A stretch of DNA of 56,760 nucleotides from Ichthyophthirius multifiliis (Eukaryota; Ciliophora; Oligohymenophorea; Hymenostomatida), in the NCBI RefSeq assembly GCF_000220395.1, contig NW_004086054.1, positions 1-56,760 of the forward strand, read 5' to 3'. Of the stretch, positions 12,698 through 26,469 are shown in pieces. The translations under genes were made by a program, and so were the position numbers. Below the pieces are notes generated by a model. That model was not told where the DNA came from. It worked only from the letters and a program-made list of their open reading frames with translations, and searched no databases. Within the stretch, counting starts at the first letter, position 1, and each line of letters opens with the position of its first letter.

Positions 12698-13065
12698 ATG
12701 GAAAATGTAAATAATATCATTATATTTTTTTAATTTTTTAAAAATTAAAGAAAGGATAAGTAAGACAAAACGAATTTAATAAATACTTAGAAAAAAATAA
12801 AATTACTGATAAATTTACAGATATATTTGTTTAAATTTACGATTAAAAATGCCCAAAAGATCCTATGCTGTAATTTCATTTATATAAAAAAATATTATAT
12901 ATATATACTATTTTTTTTTTTAGAATTGTAAAAGAATAATTTGGATCAAAATTTTTTTTGTAATAATAGGAGATAAATCACAAATTATAGAAAGAAAATG
13001 AAAACCTCAAAAAAGAATTAACAAAATTAAAAGATTAAATATAATAAATAAAAAAAGCAAAATGA
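12698..13065 (+). CDS. MYCBP (AMY-1)-like small coiled-coil protein
   Basis: Three exons (12698-12706, 12751-12869, 12924-13065) with introns of 44 and 54 nt sum to exactly 90 codons including the TGA. The product has the c-Myc-binding-protein pattern: RQNEFNKYLEKNKITDKFT, then VQIYDQKCPKDPML, then a charged C-terminal helix with heptads (KENENLKKELTKLKDQI). In other eukaryotes MYCBP is a small helical partner of AKAPs and is linked to ciliary and cAMP signalling. The very short first exon (MEN) is chosen because it is the only in-frame ATG with a proper donor. Confidence 0.8.
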
Positions 13066-13284
13066 AATTAAAGAAAAGTTATATATTTATTTAATTATTT
13101 AAAAAAATAAATGAAATTTAACATAAATTATATTAAGATTATAAATAAAAGCCATAAATTAATGATTTAAATTAGAAGTAAATGTAAATGCAAAACTATA
13201 AAATAAAATAAATTAATATAATTATATATTTCTTATTACAGACAGAGTTATTAATAAATTAATTATTAATTTTTTTTTTTTTTT

Positions 13285-16200
13285 TCAAGATATAAATTTA
13301 ATTTAGCCACAAATATTTTAAATTTATAAAGTATCATCAGGTTTTTAACTTAAAACTAATTATTTTAAAGGCGCATTTTAGTGGATTTTTAAAAATTTGT
13401 TTTTAATATCAATAATTTTTTTATTATGTAAAGTTTCTTTATGGTAATTTTTAAGACAATTCATATTCTTATATTTATTTTCTATATATGGTAATGGTAT
13501 TTTGCTTGAAATATTCTTATAAGGTTAACATTAAATTATATTATCATTTGATATATCTTTTTATATAGACATGAAGCAATTTTATTAATCTTAAACCAAA
13601 ATATGTGATTATTTATTCGAAAAATTATTAAAAAATGATTACTATTTAGTAATTTATTTAAACAATAATTATTTCTAATCAATTTTTTAAAAATTTTTTT
13701 AATTCGAATTCTATTTTCTTGGGTGTGAAAATGAATTATATTCTTTAACTTATTTTTCGAATTAAATAATATTTTAGGTAGTATCTGTTAAATTAAAGTA
13801 TTTTTAATCCAGAATACAGGTTTCAGATTTTTTTTTTTATTATTTTACCTTTAAAGCATTATTATTTTAATTTTAGAAAGTAAAATGCATATGCTAAAGC
13901 CTTTATTCAGTAATCTTTTTAAGGTTTTATTGAATTGAAAAATCACTTTTTTATTATGGATTTTTATATATTTTAATCAAATTAGATTTTATATTTTTTA
14001 AATCTAAACTAACTGCATTTAATTCAATTAGTTTTTCTTAATTTTGATTATTTTTTTCGATTTAAAACTTGATATGGGAATGTCTATTTTCTATTTTTTA
14101 TTTATTAACTTCTGAGAAATTATATTCCTATAGTTGCTTTTTACATTAAAAATCATACATTCTCTATTTAATTTAGGTTTTACGGTTTTATATTGCTATT
14201 TATAATTATTCTTTTATTTTATTTTAATTAAATATATGTTTATGTTCAAAGTCTAACTTAAACTATTCATAAGTTTTAAATATATGAAGATTATCTATAA
14301 ATATCTTTTTTTATCAAAATATTAATTATAAATTAAAAATTATAATTTTTGAAATATACTTTTTTATCTATCATAAATATTTCAGCTTCTTATGATATTA
14401 TTTTGGCATTATATTATCTTTTTGAATTTTCTAAAAGAATTTCTTCTTCACCAAAAAAACTATTTTTAGTTAAAATAACTATGCTTAGCTTAAATTAACC
14501 ATCTAGTAAATCTTTATTTTATTAACTTTTATTTAACTTATATATTCTTGAGTCTTTAATTTTATTACGATTTTTTAATTCAAATATATTTTCTTATTCA
14601 ATTATTTTATCTAAATTATATATTTTTGATATTTCAACTTCTCCTTATTTTATCAAATACAGTTTTTCAGAATATTCATTTTCTAAATATAAATTATTCT
14701 ATTTTATTATTATTATTATTTTTTAGTAAAATATATGAAGAAACCAACATGATTTTATGCTTAATTTTTTTAATATGTTTTTTTATTGATTTTGGTTCAA
14801 ATCAAAAAATAAAATAATAAATATGCAATTGTATAATCAAATTAAATTATTTTTAAAAAAATCTATTAAAACAAATGCAAACATAAAAAATTGTAGGTTT
14901 TTTAGTATTTTTTCATATTATTTATTAATTTTTTTTGTAATTTTTTTAAAAACAACAAAAAAAACAAGAAAAAATTAATAATAGTCTTTTTTATCTTTTG
15001 ATTGAGTTTTAAAAAATAAAAAACAATGAACAAGTAATATACATATACTTATTCATATTTTTTGTTTTAATTTTATTTTTAAAACTCCAATAAAAAAAAA
15101 AAGGTTATAATTATCCATTTTTTCTGGCTTTTTTTTATTTGTTAGTACAGTATTTTAAAAAATTACAAAAAAATAATAATAATATATAATATAAAAATAA
15201 CTCCTATAGAGAATTTCTAAATTTTCATAAAATGAAGAATTGACAATAATTAAGAATCACTTTCCTTACTTAAAAAAATTAAATTATTATAAAAATATCA
15301 AACGGTCCTTTGTTACATATTCATTATATTTTCCCATTATACCTTCAAATGCTTATTTACTTAAAGTCATTAAGTACGAATCCTATCTGCATATAAGGGT
15401 AGCAGTTCTTTTTTTATTTTATAAAATAAAAAAGACTTAAGAATAATTTTTTATTTTAATAAAATAAAAAAGATTAAAAAATACCTTGTTTAATTGGTTA
15501 GCAGAGCTATTTCTCCAAAAGAATCACCTTATTAATATATACTAATTAAATTCATTGTTGGAAGTACACTTTTTAAAGCTTGTTATTATTGGGAAAATGT
15601 AGGATTTTAACTAAAGTCTATCGATAAATGTATTTTTTTGTTTGCGTTTCGATTATCTGAAACTAATCTAGATATTTGTAAATAGAATATATATGTTTTT
15701 TATTATTAGTACAATTTAAAAAAAAACACTTAAGTAGTTGATTTTGGTCTTGCTTCTTGCTTTTAAATAATTTATTAAGCATTCAATTTTTTAATTTCTA
15801 AATCTTAAACTAGACAATAAAAAGATCCTTTTAAATTATAAATATTTTTTTTTTAAATAAAAAACAAATAAATAACTAAAATTTAAATATAATAATTAAA
15901 CCTTTTAATACTATATAATAAAGGTGTCCTTAATCACCTTTTTTTATTAAAAAATAAAAATATTAAAATATTAAATAAAAATTTTATATAAAAAATATCA
16001 ATATACCAAAATTAAATAATATTTCATTTTTTTAACAAAATTAAAGTTTAAGTGACTAAAATAAATTTTTAGAAATAGTATTAATTTATAATAAATCTTT
16101 TCTTTATTGAAAAAAACTTAAACTCTCAATGACTTTATATAAAACTTCTATTTCTTTCTTTGTTTTATATTTACTTTACATTAAAATCTAAATTACTGCC

Positions 16201-16566
16201 TTTTAAGAAAAAAAAATATATAAACTTAATTTTTATTTTTATTTTTATTTTTATTTTTACATTAGCATGATCTTAATTTTTCAAAGATATTTCATTTGCT
16301 TAAAATATATATTCAGGTACATGAAATACTGCTTATCTTCTTTTGATAAAGTTTTGGTTTAAAACAAATTATTTAGCTTTTTATTCATTTTAATAGTCCT
16401 CACCAATAGCTATTGTCTTTATTCTTTTAAAAAATGCACTTTTTTGTAAATTTTAGTTATTATTATCTGACTCAGTATCTGAAATATTATATTCTAAACT
16501 TAAATGTCTATCATGAAAATTACTATCAAAAGATTAATTACAAGAGATAGAATACTAACTTTTCAT
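13285..16566 (-). CDS. Cyclic-nucleotide-binding protein with two cNMP-binding domains
   Basis: The head (MKSQYSISCNQSF...) leads into VLYKVIESLSFFQQRKDLL and the first CNB domain. That domain contains NEILFNFGDQGHLYYIVLKG and GDSFGEIALLTNQTRTATL, the phosphate-binding-cassette signature. Introns in this part are phase-consistent, including one that restores GDQGHLYY and one with donor GT after STTQ. A second CNB domain (about 14330-14720) has EYSEKLYLIKQGEVEIS and KNSFFGEEEILLENSKRQYN, then a 54-nt intron before IFIDNLHIF. A long Gln/Lys-rich tail ends at TGA 13285-13287. The phosphate-contacting Arg is present in domain 1 (TRTAT); in domain 2 the corresponding position is KRQY. The stretch 14760-15240 linking the domains, entered by a GTAAGG donor, is not resolved, so two adjacent genes remain possible. 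It could regulate a PKA- or PKG-like target. Confidence 0.75.
15083..15150 (+). repeat. Copy A of a short ATTATCC-core element
   Basis: ACTCCAATAAAA...AAAGG...AATTATCCATTTTTTCTGG...TTATTTGTTAGT. It shares core and layout with copies at 25103-25176 and 43962-44032. It sits in the unresolved linker, probably an intron, of the cNMP-binding gene. A nearby TTGATTGAGTTTTAAAAA at 14999-15016 is nearly the reverse complement of its left end. Confidence 0.45.
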
Positions 16567-16849
16567 AGTAAAGTCTTTTTTACTTTATTTAATAAAATTT
16601 ATTTTTCTTTAATTTTAATTTTAATTATATTTATAATTTTTTATTTTTATTGATTTTAAAAATGTTTTTATTTTAAAAAAACTTATGGTAAATATGATAA
16701 ATATCAAATTTGTTATAAAAAATAATTAAATATTATTAATTCTAATATTATTATAATAAACTTATTTTATATAACATTTTTTTTTTTTTTTTTTTTAGAT
16801 TTATTATAATTTTTTTTTTTTTTTTTTTTAGATTAATTTTTATTAATGA
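16567..16849. other. Spacer with duplicated poly-T/AGATT units
   Basis: Contains two tracts of twenty T followed by AGATT (16777-16801 and 16810-16834). This looks like a local duplication. No coding frame. Confidence 0.5.
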
Positions 16850-17641
16850 ACAATTATAATTTTATAGTTTTTATTAATTTTATTTTTACTCTAATTATTT
16901 AAATATTTAATAACAAAAAATATCCTTAATTAAATATAAAATTAAAACAAAATTTATTTTAGATATTATTTTATTATTATGCTATTTTATTTTTATTAAG
17001 AAAGATTTAATTTTTATATGTTGATATGTTGTATAGTATGGTTATTCAAAATTATAAACTTAGATTTTGCTTCTATATGTTCTTTTTTCCATTCTTTAAA
17101 ATTTATAATTTTAATATAAGAGATTAAAAGCTAAATTAGATATTTAGTGATACAAATTTTATTTTTTATATTAAAATGAAAATATTTTTTATAAAGATAT
17201 GATTATATCCTTATTTTAATAATCATTAAAATTTTAAAACTTTTTTTAATTATTAATATCCTAATTATAATTATAAATAAAATTAAATTTATTTCTTATT
17301 TAATTATTTATAGTCGAATTTTCTAGACCTTATTTCTAACTATTCTATTAATATCTATTTTATAAAAAAGTATTTTTAAAAAAATCACTTATATTTCTAT
17401 TTTGATATAAGAATATATAAAAGGGTTCTTTAAATAATAAATAAAATTAAGACATTGAATACTCGTTACATAAAATTAAACGAAATTACATTTATTTTTG
17501 GTTTTTTTATTTTTAATTATTAATTTCAATCATATATATGTACATCATAATTGCATCTTTCTATTTAAATGATTCTCCAATTCCGATAATTAAGTAATAT
17601 GTATTCTTAGAAATACCTAATATTATAAAAGTAATCCACAT
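16850..17641 (-). CDS. Possible gene: long open frame, unknown product
   Basis: A single frame from MWITFIILGISKNTYYL (ATG 17641) stays free of TGA for about 260 codons. It contains GC-enriched islands (for example GIGESFKQKDAIMMYIY and LLFKEPFYIFLYQN). Chance openness is a real risk because only TGA is a stop: at this composition I estimate a few percent. No family recognised and no defined 3' end before the poly-T block. Confidence 0.35.
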
Positions 17642-17659
17642 AATATTTTACCTTTTACT

Positions 17660-18780
17660 AAAAAATATTTATTTTATTCATTACAAAAAATAATTTAGTT
17701 TCATTAAATTTATCTTATATTCCTTAAATTATTTTACAAATATAAATTAAAAAACAAATAAAAATACTTCTTCAGAATGTCAATATATAATATTTTATAT
17801 TTAAAGCTCAATAAAAAAAATAATAAACATTTTATAAAAATATTTATTTATAAAATGAGTAAATAAATATAAATAACTAAATTAATTAAATCTATACAAT
17901 ATTAAGCTTTTTTATCTATATAATATCTAAAGAATTATGATATATAATCAAACCTATGTTTTTATTTTGAATTTTTGAAATAAAATACACATAAATATTA
18001 TATTTTGTTTACTTATTTGTTATTTAAAGAGAAACATTTTAATTTGATTTATTTAAAGCATAATTATTAATAAAAAAATTAAACTTACTAATTTATATAA
18101 AAATGTAGTTTATAAAAAGATTAAAAATATATTAATTTTTGTAATAGTATCTAAAAAATTATTTATATATTAATCTTATTTTAATTATTAATTAACTATA
18201 ACTAATTTAATTATATTATATTCGATTATAATCGGTTATTATATTAATTATTTATATGACATTAATAAGGTTATTTATTAACTTATAATATATTGTTTTT
18301 CTAATGAGTTACCATTTAAATTATTAATTTTACGTTCTATTTAAAATATGTATTTTGTAATATTTAAATTAAAAATTAAATAAAAAATATAAATGTAGTG
18401 TTTACAATTTTATATTTATTTAAACTTAATGTTTTAATTTTTACTTTTAAAATTTATTGAAAATTATAATAGATTAAATTATTTTTAAAAATGAGTAATA
18501 ATAATTAATATTTTATTAAAAAAATATTAAAATAAATTAAAATTTTCATTTAATTTTATTATCCTTCTACTAAATTATTGATAAATACTTAAATATATAT
18601 TATTAAAATATAAAAAAATTAAATTAAAAATAAATACAAGTATTCACACATATTTCTATAAATCAAATTATATTTTTTGAATCATATAACACTTTCATAT
18701 AAGAAACTAAATAAAAAAAATATTAAAAAAAAGTAAATCAAAATATTAAAAAAAAAAAAAAAAAAATTGAATTATATAAT
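17660..18780. other. Intergenic region
   Basis: No gene or structured element supported. Simple AT sequence with A-runs near 18745-18768, directly upstream of the phosphatase gene. Confidence 0.5.
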
Positions 18781-18789
18781 AAAAAAAAA

Positions 18790-19500
18790 ATGTAACAATA
18801 AATTGATTTATATGTTTTTGATTTTGATCATACAATAATAAATGTCAATAGTGATACTTTTATATATAATTTATTCCCATAATAAACACTTCCTTAAAAT
18901 CTAAAATAATAATATAAGGTTGGCTAATGGACATAATTTATGAATTTAACATTAGAGTGCTTAAAAAAAGATCATAATATACCTAGTTTAAAAATAAAAG
19001 AGTAAATCGAAAAAAGTCAATTAGTACCAGGAATGTTAGATTTATTTAAAAAAATAAAAGAAAAAAATGGTGAAATTATAATATGTAGCGATTCAAATAG
19101 CAATTTTATTAATTGGATATTAGAAATAAATAATTTAACTGATTATTTTGCATAAGTGTTTACAAATACTTGCTGTGTCTTGAATGATTAGTTAGTTGTA
19201 ACTCCTTTTACTTCAAATCATTAATGTTAAAATTGTGTTTTAACCCCAAATATTTGTAAAGGAAAGATAATAGAATAATATAATTAGAATAATAAATTTA
19301 AAAATATACACTATTTTGGAGATGGAGAAAATGACTTTTGTCCTATTTTGAAATTAAAAGATTAGAATTCTACTGCTTTTATAAGAGAAGGATTTGCTTT
19401 AGAAAAAAAAGTAAAAAATTTTTAATTAAAAAACAACTAACTAAAGTGCAATGTTATTTTTTGGAAAGATGCTTATGATATTTTGAGATAAATGATTTGA
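18790..19500 (+). CDS. PHOSPHO1/PHOSPHO2-type HAD phosphatase
   Basis: Intronless frame of 236 residues ending at TGA 19498-19500. It has the HAD motif I as VFDFDHTIINVNSD near residue 10 (nucleophile Asp, DxDxT). Motif II/III comes later: ICSDSNSNFI, and TCCVLNDQLVVTPF followed by a Cys pair (CQNC). Motif IV is YFGDGENDFCP. This order and the length match the PHOSPHO family, cytosolic phosphatases acting on phosphoethanolamine/phosphocholine or pyridoxal phosphate; which substrate cannot be told. The ATG follows an A-run and gives MQQQIDLYVFDFD, as expected for the family start. Confidence 0.9.
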
Positions 19501-19913
19501 TTTTTCTTTAAAATAATATATCTATTTAATATATAAAATTATTTATTTTATAAATCAGAAAAAATATATTAAAACAATAATAATTTATGTTTATATATTA
19601 ATAAAATATTTAAAATATAAGATATTATTATATAAAAATAATTAATATATATATTACTTAAAATTAAATATATAAAACGTTTAAATGAATAATAATTTTA
19701 AATATTTTTTTTTAAAAAATATATATTTTGATAAATAATAATTAATAATATTATTTAAAAAATAATAAAATAACCATTTTATTATTTAAATATTGACTAT
19801 TGACTACAAAATAATTAATCTAACCAAAATAAATACAATATTTTAAATATATATAATCAAAAAAACAAATATAATAAAATTTTAACTGTTATTTTGTTAA
19901 TAAAAATATAAAT
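19501..19913. other. Intergenic spacer
   Basis: AT-rich spacer between two same-strand genes, with no coding frame or hairpin worth noting. The last 60 bases are the presumed promoter/leader of the channel gene. Confidence 0.5.
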
Positions 19914-21889
19914 ATGGATATTTAAAATAATTTTACAAAAGAAATAAAAAAACGACTTTCAGTGTCTAAGAATATAATCCATAAACATTAAATTGAGTAA
20001 AATCACATAAACTAATTATTTAATTAATAATAAAACGAAGATCATGAAGGAAAAAATAATTATTAAAAATCCAATCTGGCAATATAATTAGAATCTGACT
20101 AATAAGAAAGAAACAAAACAGAAACTGATTAAATAAAAAGGCTTGAGACTGATTTAACAAATAGATTAGACACTAATTAAGCATAAGAATTAATAGAAAA
20201 AAAAGAAAATAATTCGCAATAAGAAAAGTCCCAAGAAGTACTATAAATAATTGATTCAGAATTCGATGCCATAGGAGGTTTAGAAGATGGTTTAAAAACA
20301 AAAGCTCTTTTTTCGAGATATTTATTAATAGATTAAGCCGTTTCTGTGTTTTCATTTAGTTCTGTAATAATAGCAGTTATAGAATATGATTTAGAATTCG
20401 ATGAAAGAGAAGAATTAATAGCTTTAACAATGTTATGGATGACAACAATATTAACATTATAGTAAAAAAAACAAAAAAATTTCGAAAAATATATTTAAAA
20501 TATAACAAAAAAAAAGTTATGTTAATATTAACAATTTTTAGATATTAAGCCAAATTAGAATGGTTAAAAACACGAAAAATAATAGGATTGCGATAAAATA
20601 TAATATCAGCTGGATATTTAAAGCCATTATTATTAGAATTAATCATAACATTAATACATCCAATGCCCTGGTTGTGGAAATAAAGATTATACTTTGACAA
20701 TGAAGCTTCAGGAGATCTATAAATGTATTATCATGCAAATGAAATTTTAACTTTATTTATGCTTTTGAGAGTTTACTTATGATAAGGACATTAATTATTA
20801 TGTCTGTTTGGTATAATAATAGAACTTAAAGAGTTTGTAATATGTATGCGAGTGAAGCCAACCTTTTATTTGTAATTAAATGTATTTTGAAAATAAATCC
20901 TTATACTCTGGTATTTTCTGCTATGTCTATTTCTGTTTTTTATTTTGGATTTGCTATTAGAATATGTGAATCTCCTTTATAAAGGTTTTTTTTTTTTAAT
21001 TTATATATATCATTTTTATTTTTAGAGATAAAGATAATTAATTATTCCATAATATGCTTAACTCTATGTGGAATATTATTATTACTATGACTACTGTTGG
21101 ATATGGAGACTATTTTGCTCAAACTCACTTAGGAAGATTTGTGATTTTCTTTGTTTGTATGTGGGGTGTCTTTATTGTATCTATGATGGTTATTACTCTT
21201 AATAATACTTTAGAAACATCAAATTTAGAAAACAAAGCTATTGTTGTTGTTTAAAGACTATAAATAAAAAATGAAATGAAATAATATGCCGCTTTTGTTT
21301 TAACTTCAACTATAAAAACGTATTTATTAAATAGAAAATAATAACTTACTAAAGATTTTAAAAAACAGTATACATTTTATGTATTTTTTAACTTTTTATT
21401 TTTAATTATATTTTTTTTCTTTCATATTAGCTTATATAGCTTTTTTAAATTTTTTTATTAGATTTTAAATTAAACTTAGATTTTATTTGCATTAATTAAA
21501 AATTGCTTAGAGATAATATAGAGACATGACTGATGAAAATTTAACTGAAGAAATGGTTTTTTATTTTAAATTAACTTTTTTTCATTTATTATTTAATTTT
21601 TTAAATCAAGGGAAGATAATTTAATTATATGAGAGATTATTTTTAATCTTTAAATTCTAAATAAAATGCATATTTAGACTTAAACTTATAATTAATGAGG
21701 CATTTAAAAGCAGATTAAAAAGACATAAGTTAATATTAATAAAAAGTTAAAATTTAATATAGTGTTAAAAAAAGAGATAAATCAATAACAAATACAAATT
21801 TATAATAAAAAAATTCATAAAATGTAGTTGGATCTATAAAAAGTATAGAAAAAAATTTCTTAAGTTAAATCTTACAAAATAATTAGTGA
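19914..21889 (+). CDS. SK-type (small-conductance Ca2+-activated) potassium channel
   Basis: After a Gln/Glu-rich cytosolic head (about 110 residues) come hydrophobic segments beginning LFSRYLLIDQAVSVFSFSS. S3-S4 reads NEILTLFMLLRVY; S5 follows RTQRVCNMYASEANLLFVIK, a typical SK S4-S5 linker. The pore helix and filter are TMTTVGYGDYF, then S6 FVCMWGVFIVSMMVITL. The C-terminus (RFYLHQLKIAQRQYRDM) occupies the calmodulin-binding-domain position of SK channels. Introns include 20462-20541 and 20985-21025 and two later ones whose phases agree. At 20770-20782 the frame breaks by one base: the frame reading MLLRVYL meets TGA 20780-20782, and the -1 frame continues MIRTLIIMSVW. One base appears missing. 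A 47-nt in-phase intron could bypass this but would delete S3/S4. Stop TGA 21887-21889. Confidence 0.88.
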
Positions 21890-22019
21890 AATACTGCCTA
21901 AATGAAAATATGATTTTTAATATAAATAATAAAAATGGATTTGACAATATAATAAATATATTAAATATTAATTACTTAAATTTTTCATATATTAAAATCT
22001 TTATAAATTTAATAACCTA

Positions 22020-22294
22020 AAATATAAATTAATTATTTAAGTAATTAAACAAATAAAGAAAACAATAATTAATAATACTTTATTTATATATTTTTTATTA
22101 TTTTTTCTCTATAAATATTCTATTTTTTATTTTTATTTATTTTATATGGTTTCTTAATTTTAAATTAGAGTTCCATTATTCAGGGTTTTAAAATTTTTGT
22201 ATCTTATATGTTGTTATTTTTCAAGAACTTCATTGTCTAATGTAAAATAATATAGAAAAAATTTTAGACGAATACTATTAAATTAATAAATCAT
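22020..22294 (-). CDS. Possible small tail-anchored protein
   Basis: MIYQFN is joined by a 39-nt intron to NNEVLEKQQHIRYKNFKTLN, a helical Gln/Lys region and a hydrophobic end (VLLIIVFFICLIT). This resembles a tail-anchored or SNARE-like layout, but no family is recognised. The 3' limit is not defined, as no TGA follows closely. It faces the 3' end of the channel gene. Confidence 0.3.
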
Positions 22295-22533
22295 TTATAA
22301 TTTGTAAAATTATTTATATATATTTTGATTATAATGTACATTAATATAGAGTAAGGTTTCTAAAAAAAAAATATGTATTTTTTGTATTAATTTATAATTA
22401 AAACTATTATTTTTTAAGGTCTTTTTGCATTAATTATTATTATATTATATTTTTAATTTTTAATTAAATAAAATAATTAACTTTTCATACTTTGGATTTA
22501 TTTAATAAATAATATAAAAAAAATTATTTTTTA

Positions 22534-23094
22534 TCATGATTTTTAAACTTTTTAAAAATTCAGATTCTATATTAATTTTTTTCTATAATTTTATAGAAAA
22601 ATAAAATCTATTTATCTTCTAATAGTTCTTTTATGTTTACTTCTTTATTTTATATTATTAAGTTTTTTATTTTATAAATATTAATATTCATATTATTTAA
22701 TAAAAATTTTATTTAGATATATTCTTAAATTTTAAATAAATATTTTGTCTATTTTTTTTGTAATTTTATTTAAAATTAAAAATAAATTATTAATAAATAA
22801 AAAAATAAAAACCCTATACCTTTATTTATTTTGACTCAGTTTTTTAAAAAAATAAAATAAGCAAATCATATAATAATTTCTATCTATTTAATTTTTAAAT
22901 TTAACTATCTAAGTTTGATTTTCTGCTGTTAAAGTTAAACCTTGGTATGTTTAACATCTAAATATTTTTGGATTTAAATAATAAAAATAAACATTTATAA
23001 CAACTGTAAAACAGAATAAAAGAAAATAATAATAATAAATATATATTTTAAAAATTAATTTTTTTAAATTATAGTAAAAAAATACAAAATACAT
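22534..23094 (-). CDS. Possible 186-residue gene, unknown product
   Basis: An uninterrupted frame from MYFVFFYYN (ATG 23094) to TGA 22534-22536. The centre (RCQTYQGLTLTAENQTQIV) has coding-like composition; the flanks are Phe/Ile/Lys-rich. A good acceptor (CTGTTTTACAG) near the 5' end suggests the first part may be an intron, with the true start elsewhere. No homology recognised. Confidence 0.35.
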
Positions 23095-23129
23095 ATATAT
23101 TTTTTTTTCTTGAAATTAAAAATAAAAAT

Positions 23130-24975
<1,846 letters not shown>

Positions 24976-25102
24976 TTTTTTTTTTAAATTAAATAAACTA
25001 TATTTAAGATTAAATATATTAAAATACATACATATAAATTAAAAAATACATATAAAAATTAATAATTTATATATATTTTTTTTTAACTTCTATTTATTTT
25101 AC

Positions 25103-25176
25103 AAAAACTCAATCAACAAAATACCATTATCCATCAATTTTTTCTCGAATTTTTTAATTTTTTTGATTGAGTTTTT
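25103..25176. repeat. Copy B of ATTATCC-core element, perfect 14-bp terminal inverted repeats
   Basis: Left arm AAAAACTCAATCAA (25103-25116) and right arm TTGATTGAGTTTTT (25163-25176) are exact reverse complements. They enclose a core with ATTATCCATCAATTTTTTCT. It lies in the spacer between the CDPK-like and Rab genes. Confidence 0.7.
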
Positions 25177-25294
25177 ATTAAAAAATAGAAACAATAAATA
25201 TTAATAAATAATATATAATACAAGTATAATCTATAAAAATATTAACTAAAAAAAGAATTATAAAATAATAATATTTCAAATTAAAATTAAAAAA

Positions 25295-25924
<630 letters not shown>

Positions 25925-26469
25925 AAATAAAATAAAATATTTTTTATTTAAATTTTTTTGTTTTGTTTTACATATTTAATTATAAAAATAATTAATATAA
26001 ATTAATTTATATATTATTACACACAAAAATTATTTAAAATTATATAAATATTCTTTTAATATATTATTGTATATTTTTAAAAGTAAAAACTAAACGACTT
26101 ATAAATAATAAAATTATTAACTTTTTATTTAAAACATTAATTTTAGTTTAATTATTTTTTTAAAAAAGTGCGGATTACATTTGAATATAATGCTTTAAAA
26201 TATTACAAATTATATATTAAAAATAATATTATGCATCATTTTTAAAAAAATATAATATTTAATAACATTTAACTAGATTTCTGATTTTTAATATTTTTAA
26301 AAATTAATTAAACAAAATAATTATATATTTATAAAAAGTATATATTTAATGTATAAAATCGAATTTTCTAAAAAAGATTAGAAATTAAAAGTTATGAGAA
26401 TAAAATATTTTATTATATATAAGTTATTTATATATTTAAATATAAAAATTTAATTCTTTTAATAATTAT
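25925..26469. other. Convergent intergenic region
   Basis: AT-rich spacer between the 3' ends of the Rab and PWWP genes. Nothing further seen. Confidence 0.5.

Noticed and set aside
15484-15510. tRNA-like D-arm phrase TAATTGGTTAGCAGAGC
   Set aside because: It is the antisense of GDSFGEIALLTNQT in the first CNB domain, and no acceptor stem or T-arm is present.
15921-15951. Hairpin AAGGTG-TCCTTAAT-CACCTT followed by a T run, resembling a terminator or Pol III RNA 3' end
   Set aside because: On the minus strand this is an exon of the cNMP-binding protein (GDQGHLYYIVLK) directly after a splice acceptor, so the hairpin is a by-product of coding sequence.
20771-20786. 16-nt Stentor-style mini-intron (GTTTACTTATGATAAG) at the SK-channel frame break
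   Set aside because: Its removal leaves the wrong frame, and all other introns here are about 39 nt or longer.
22935-22962. GTTAAAC-loop-GTTTAAC hairpin
   Set aside because: Seven base pairs in AT-rich DNA, inside a possible coding frame, with no flanking features of an RNA gene.
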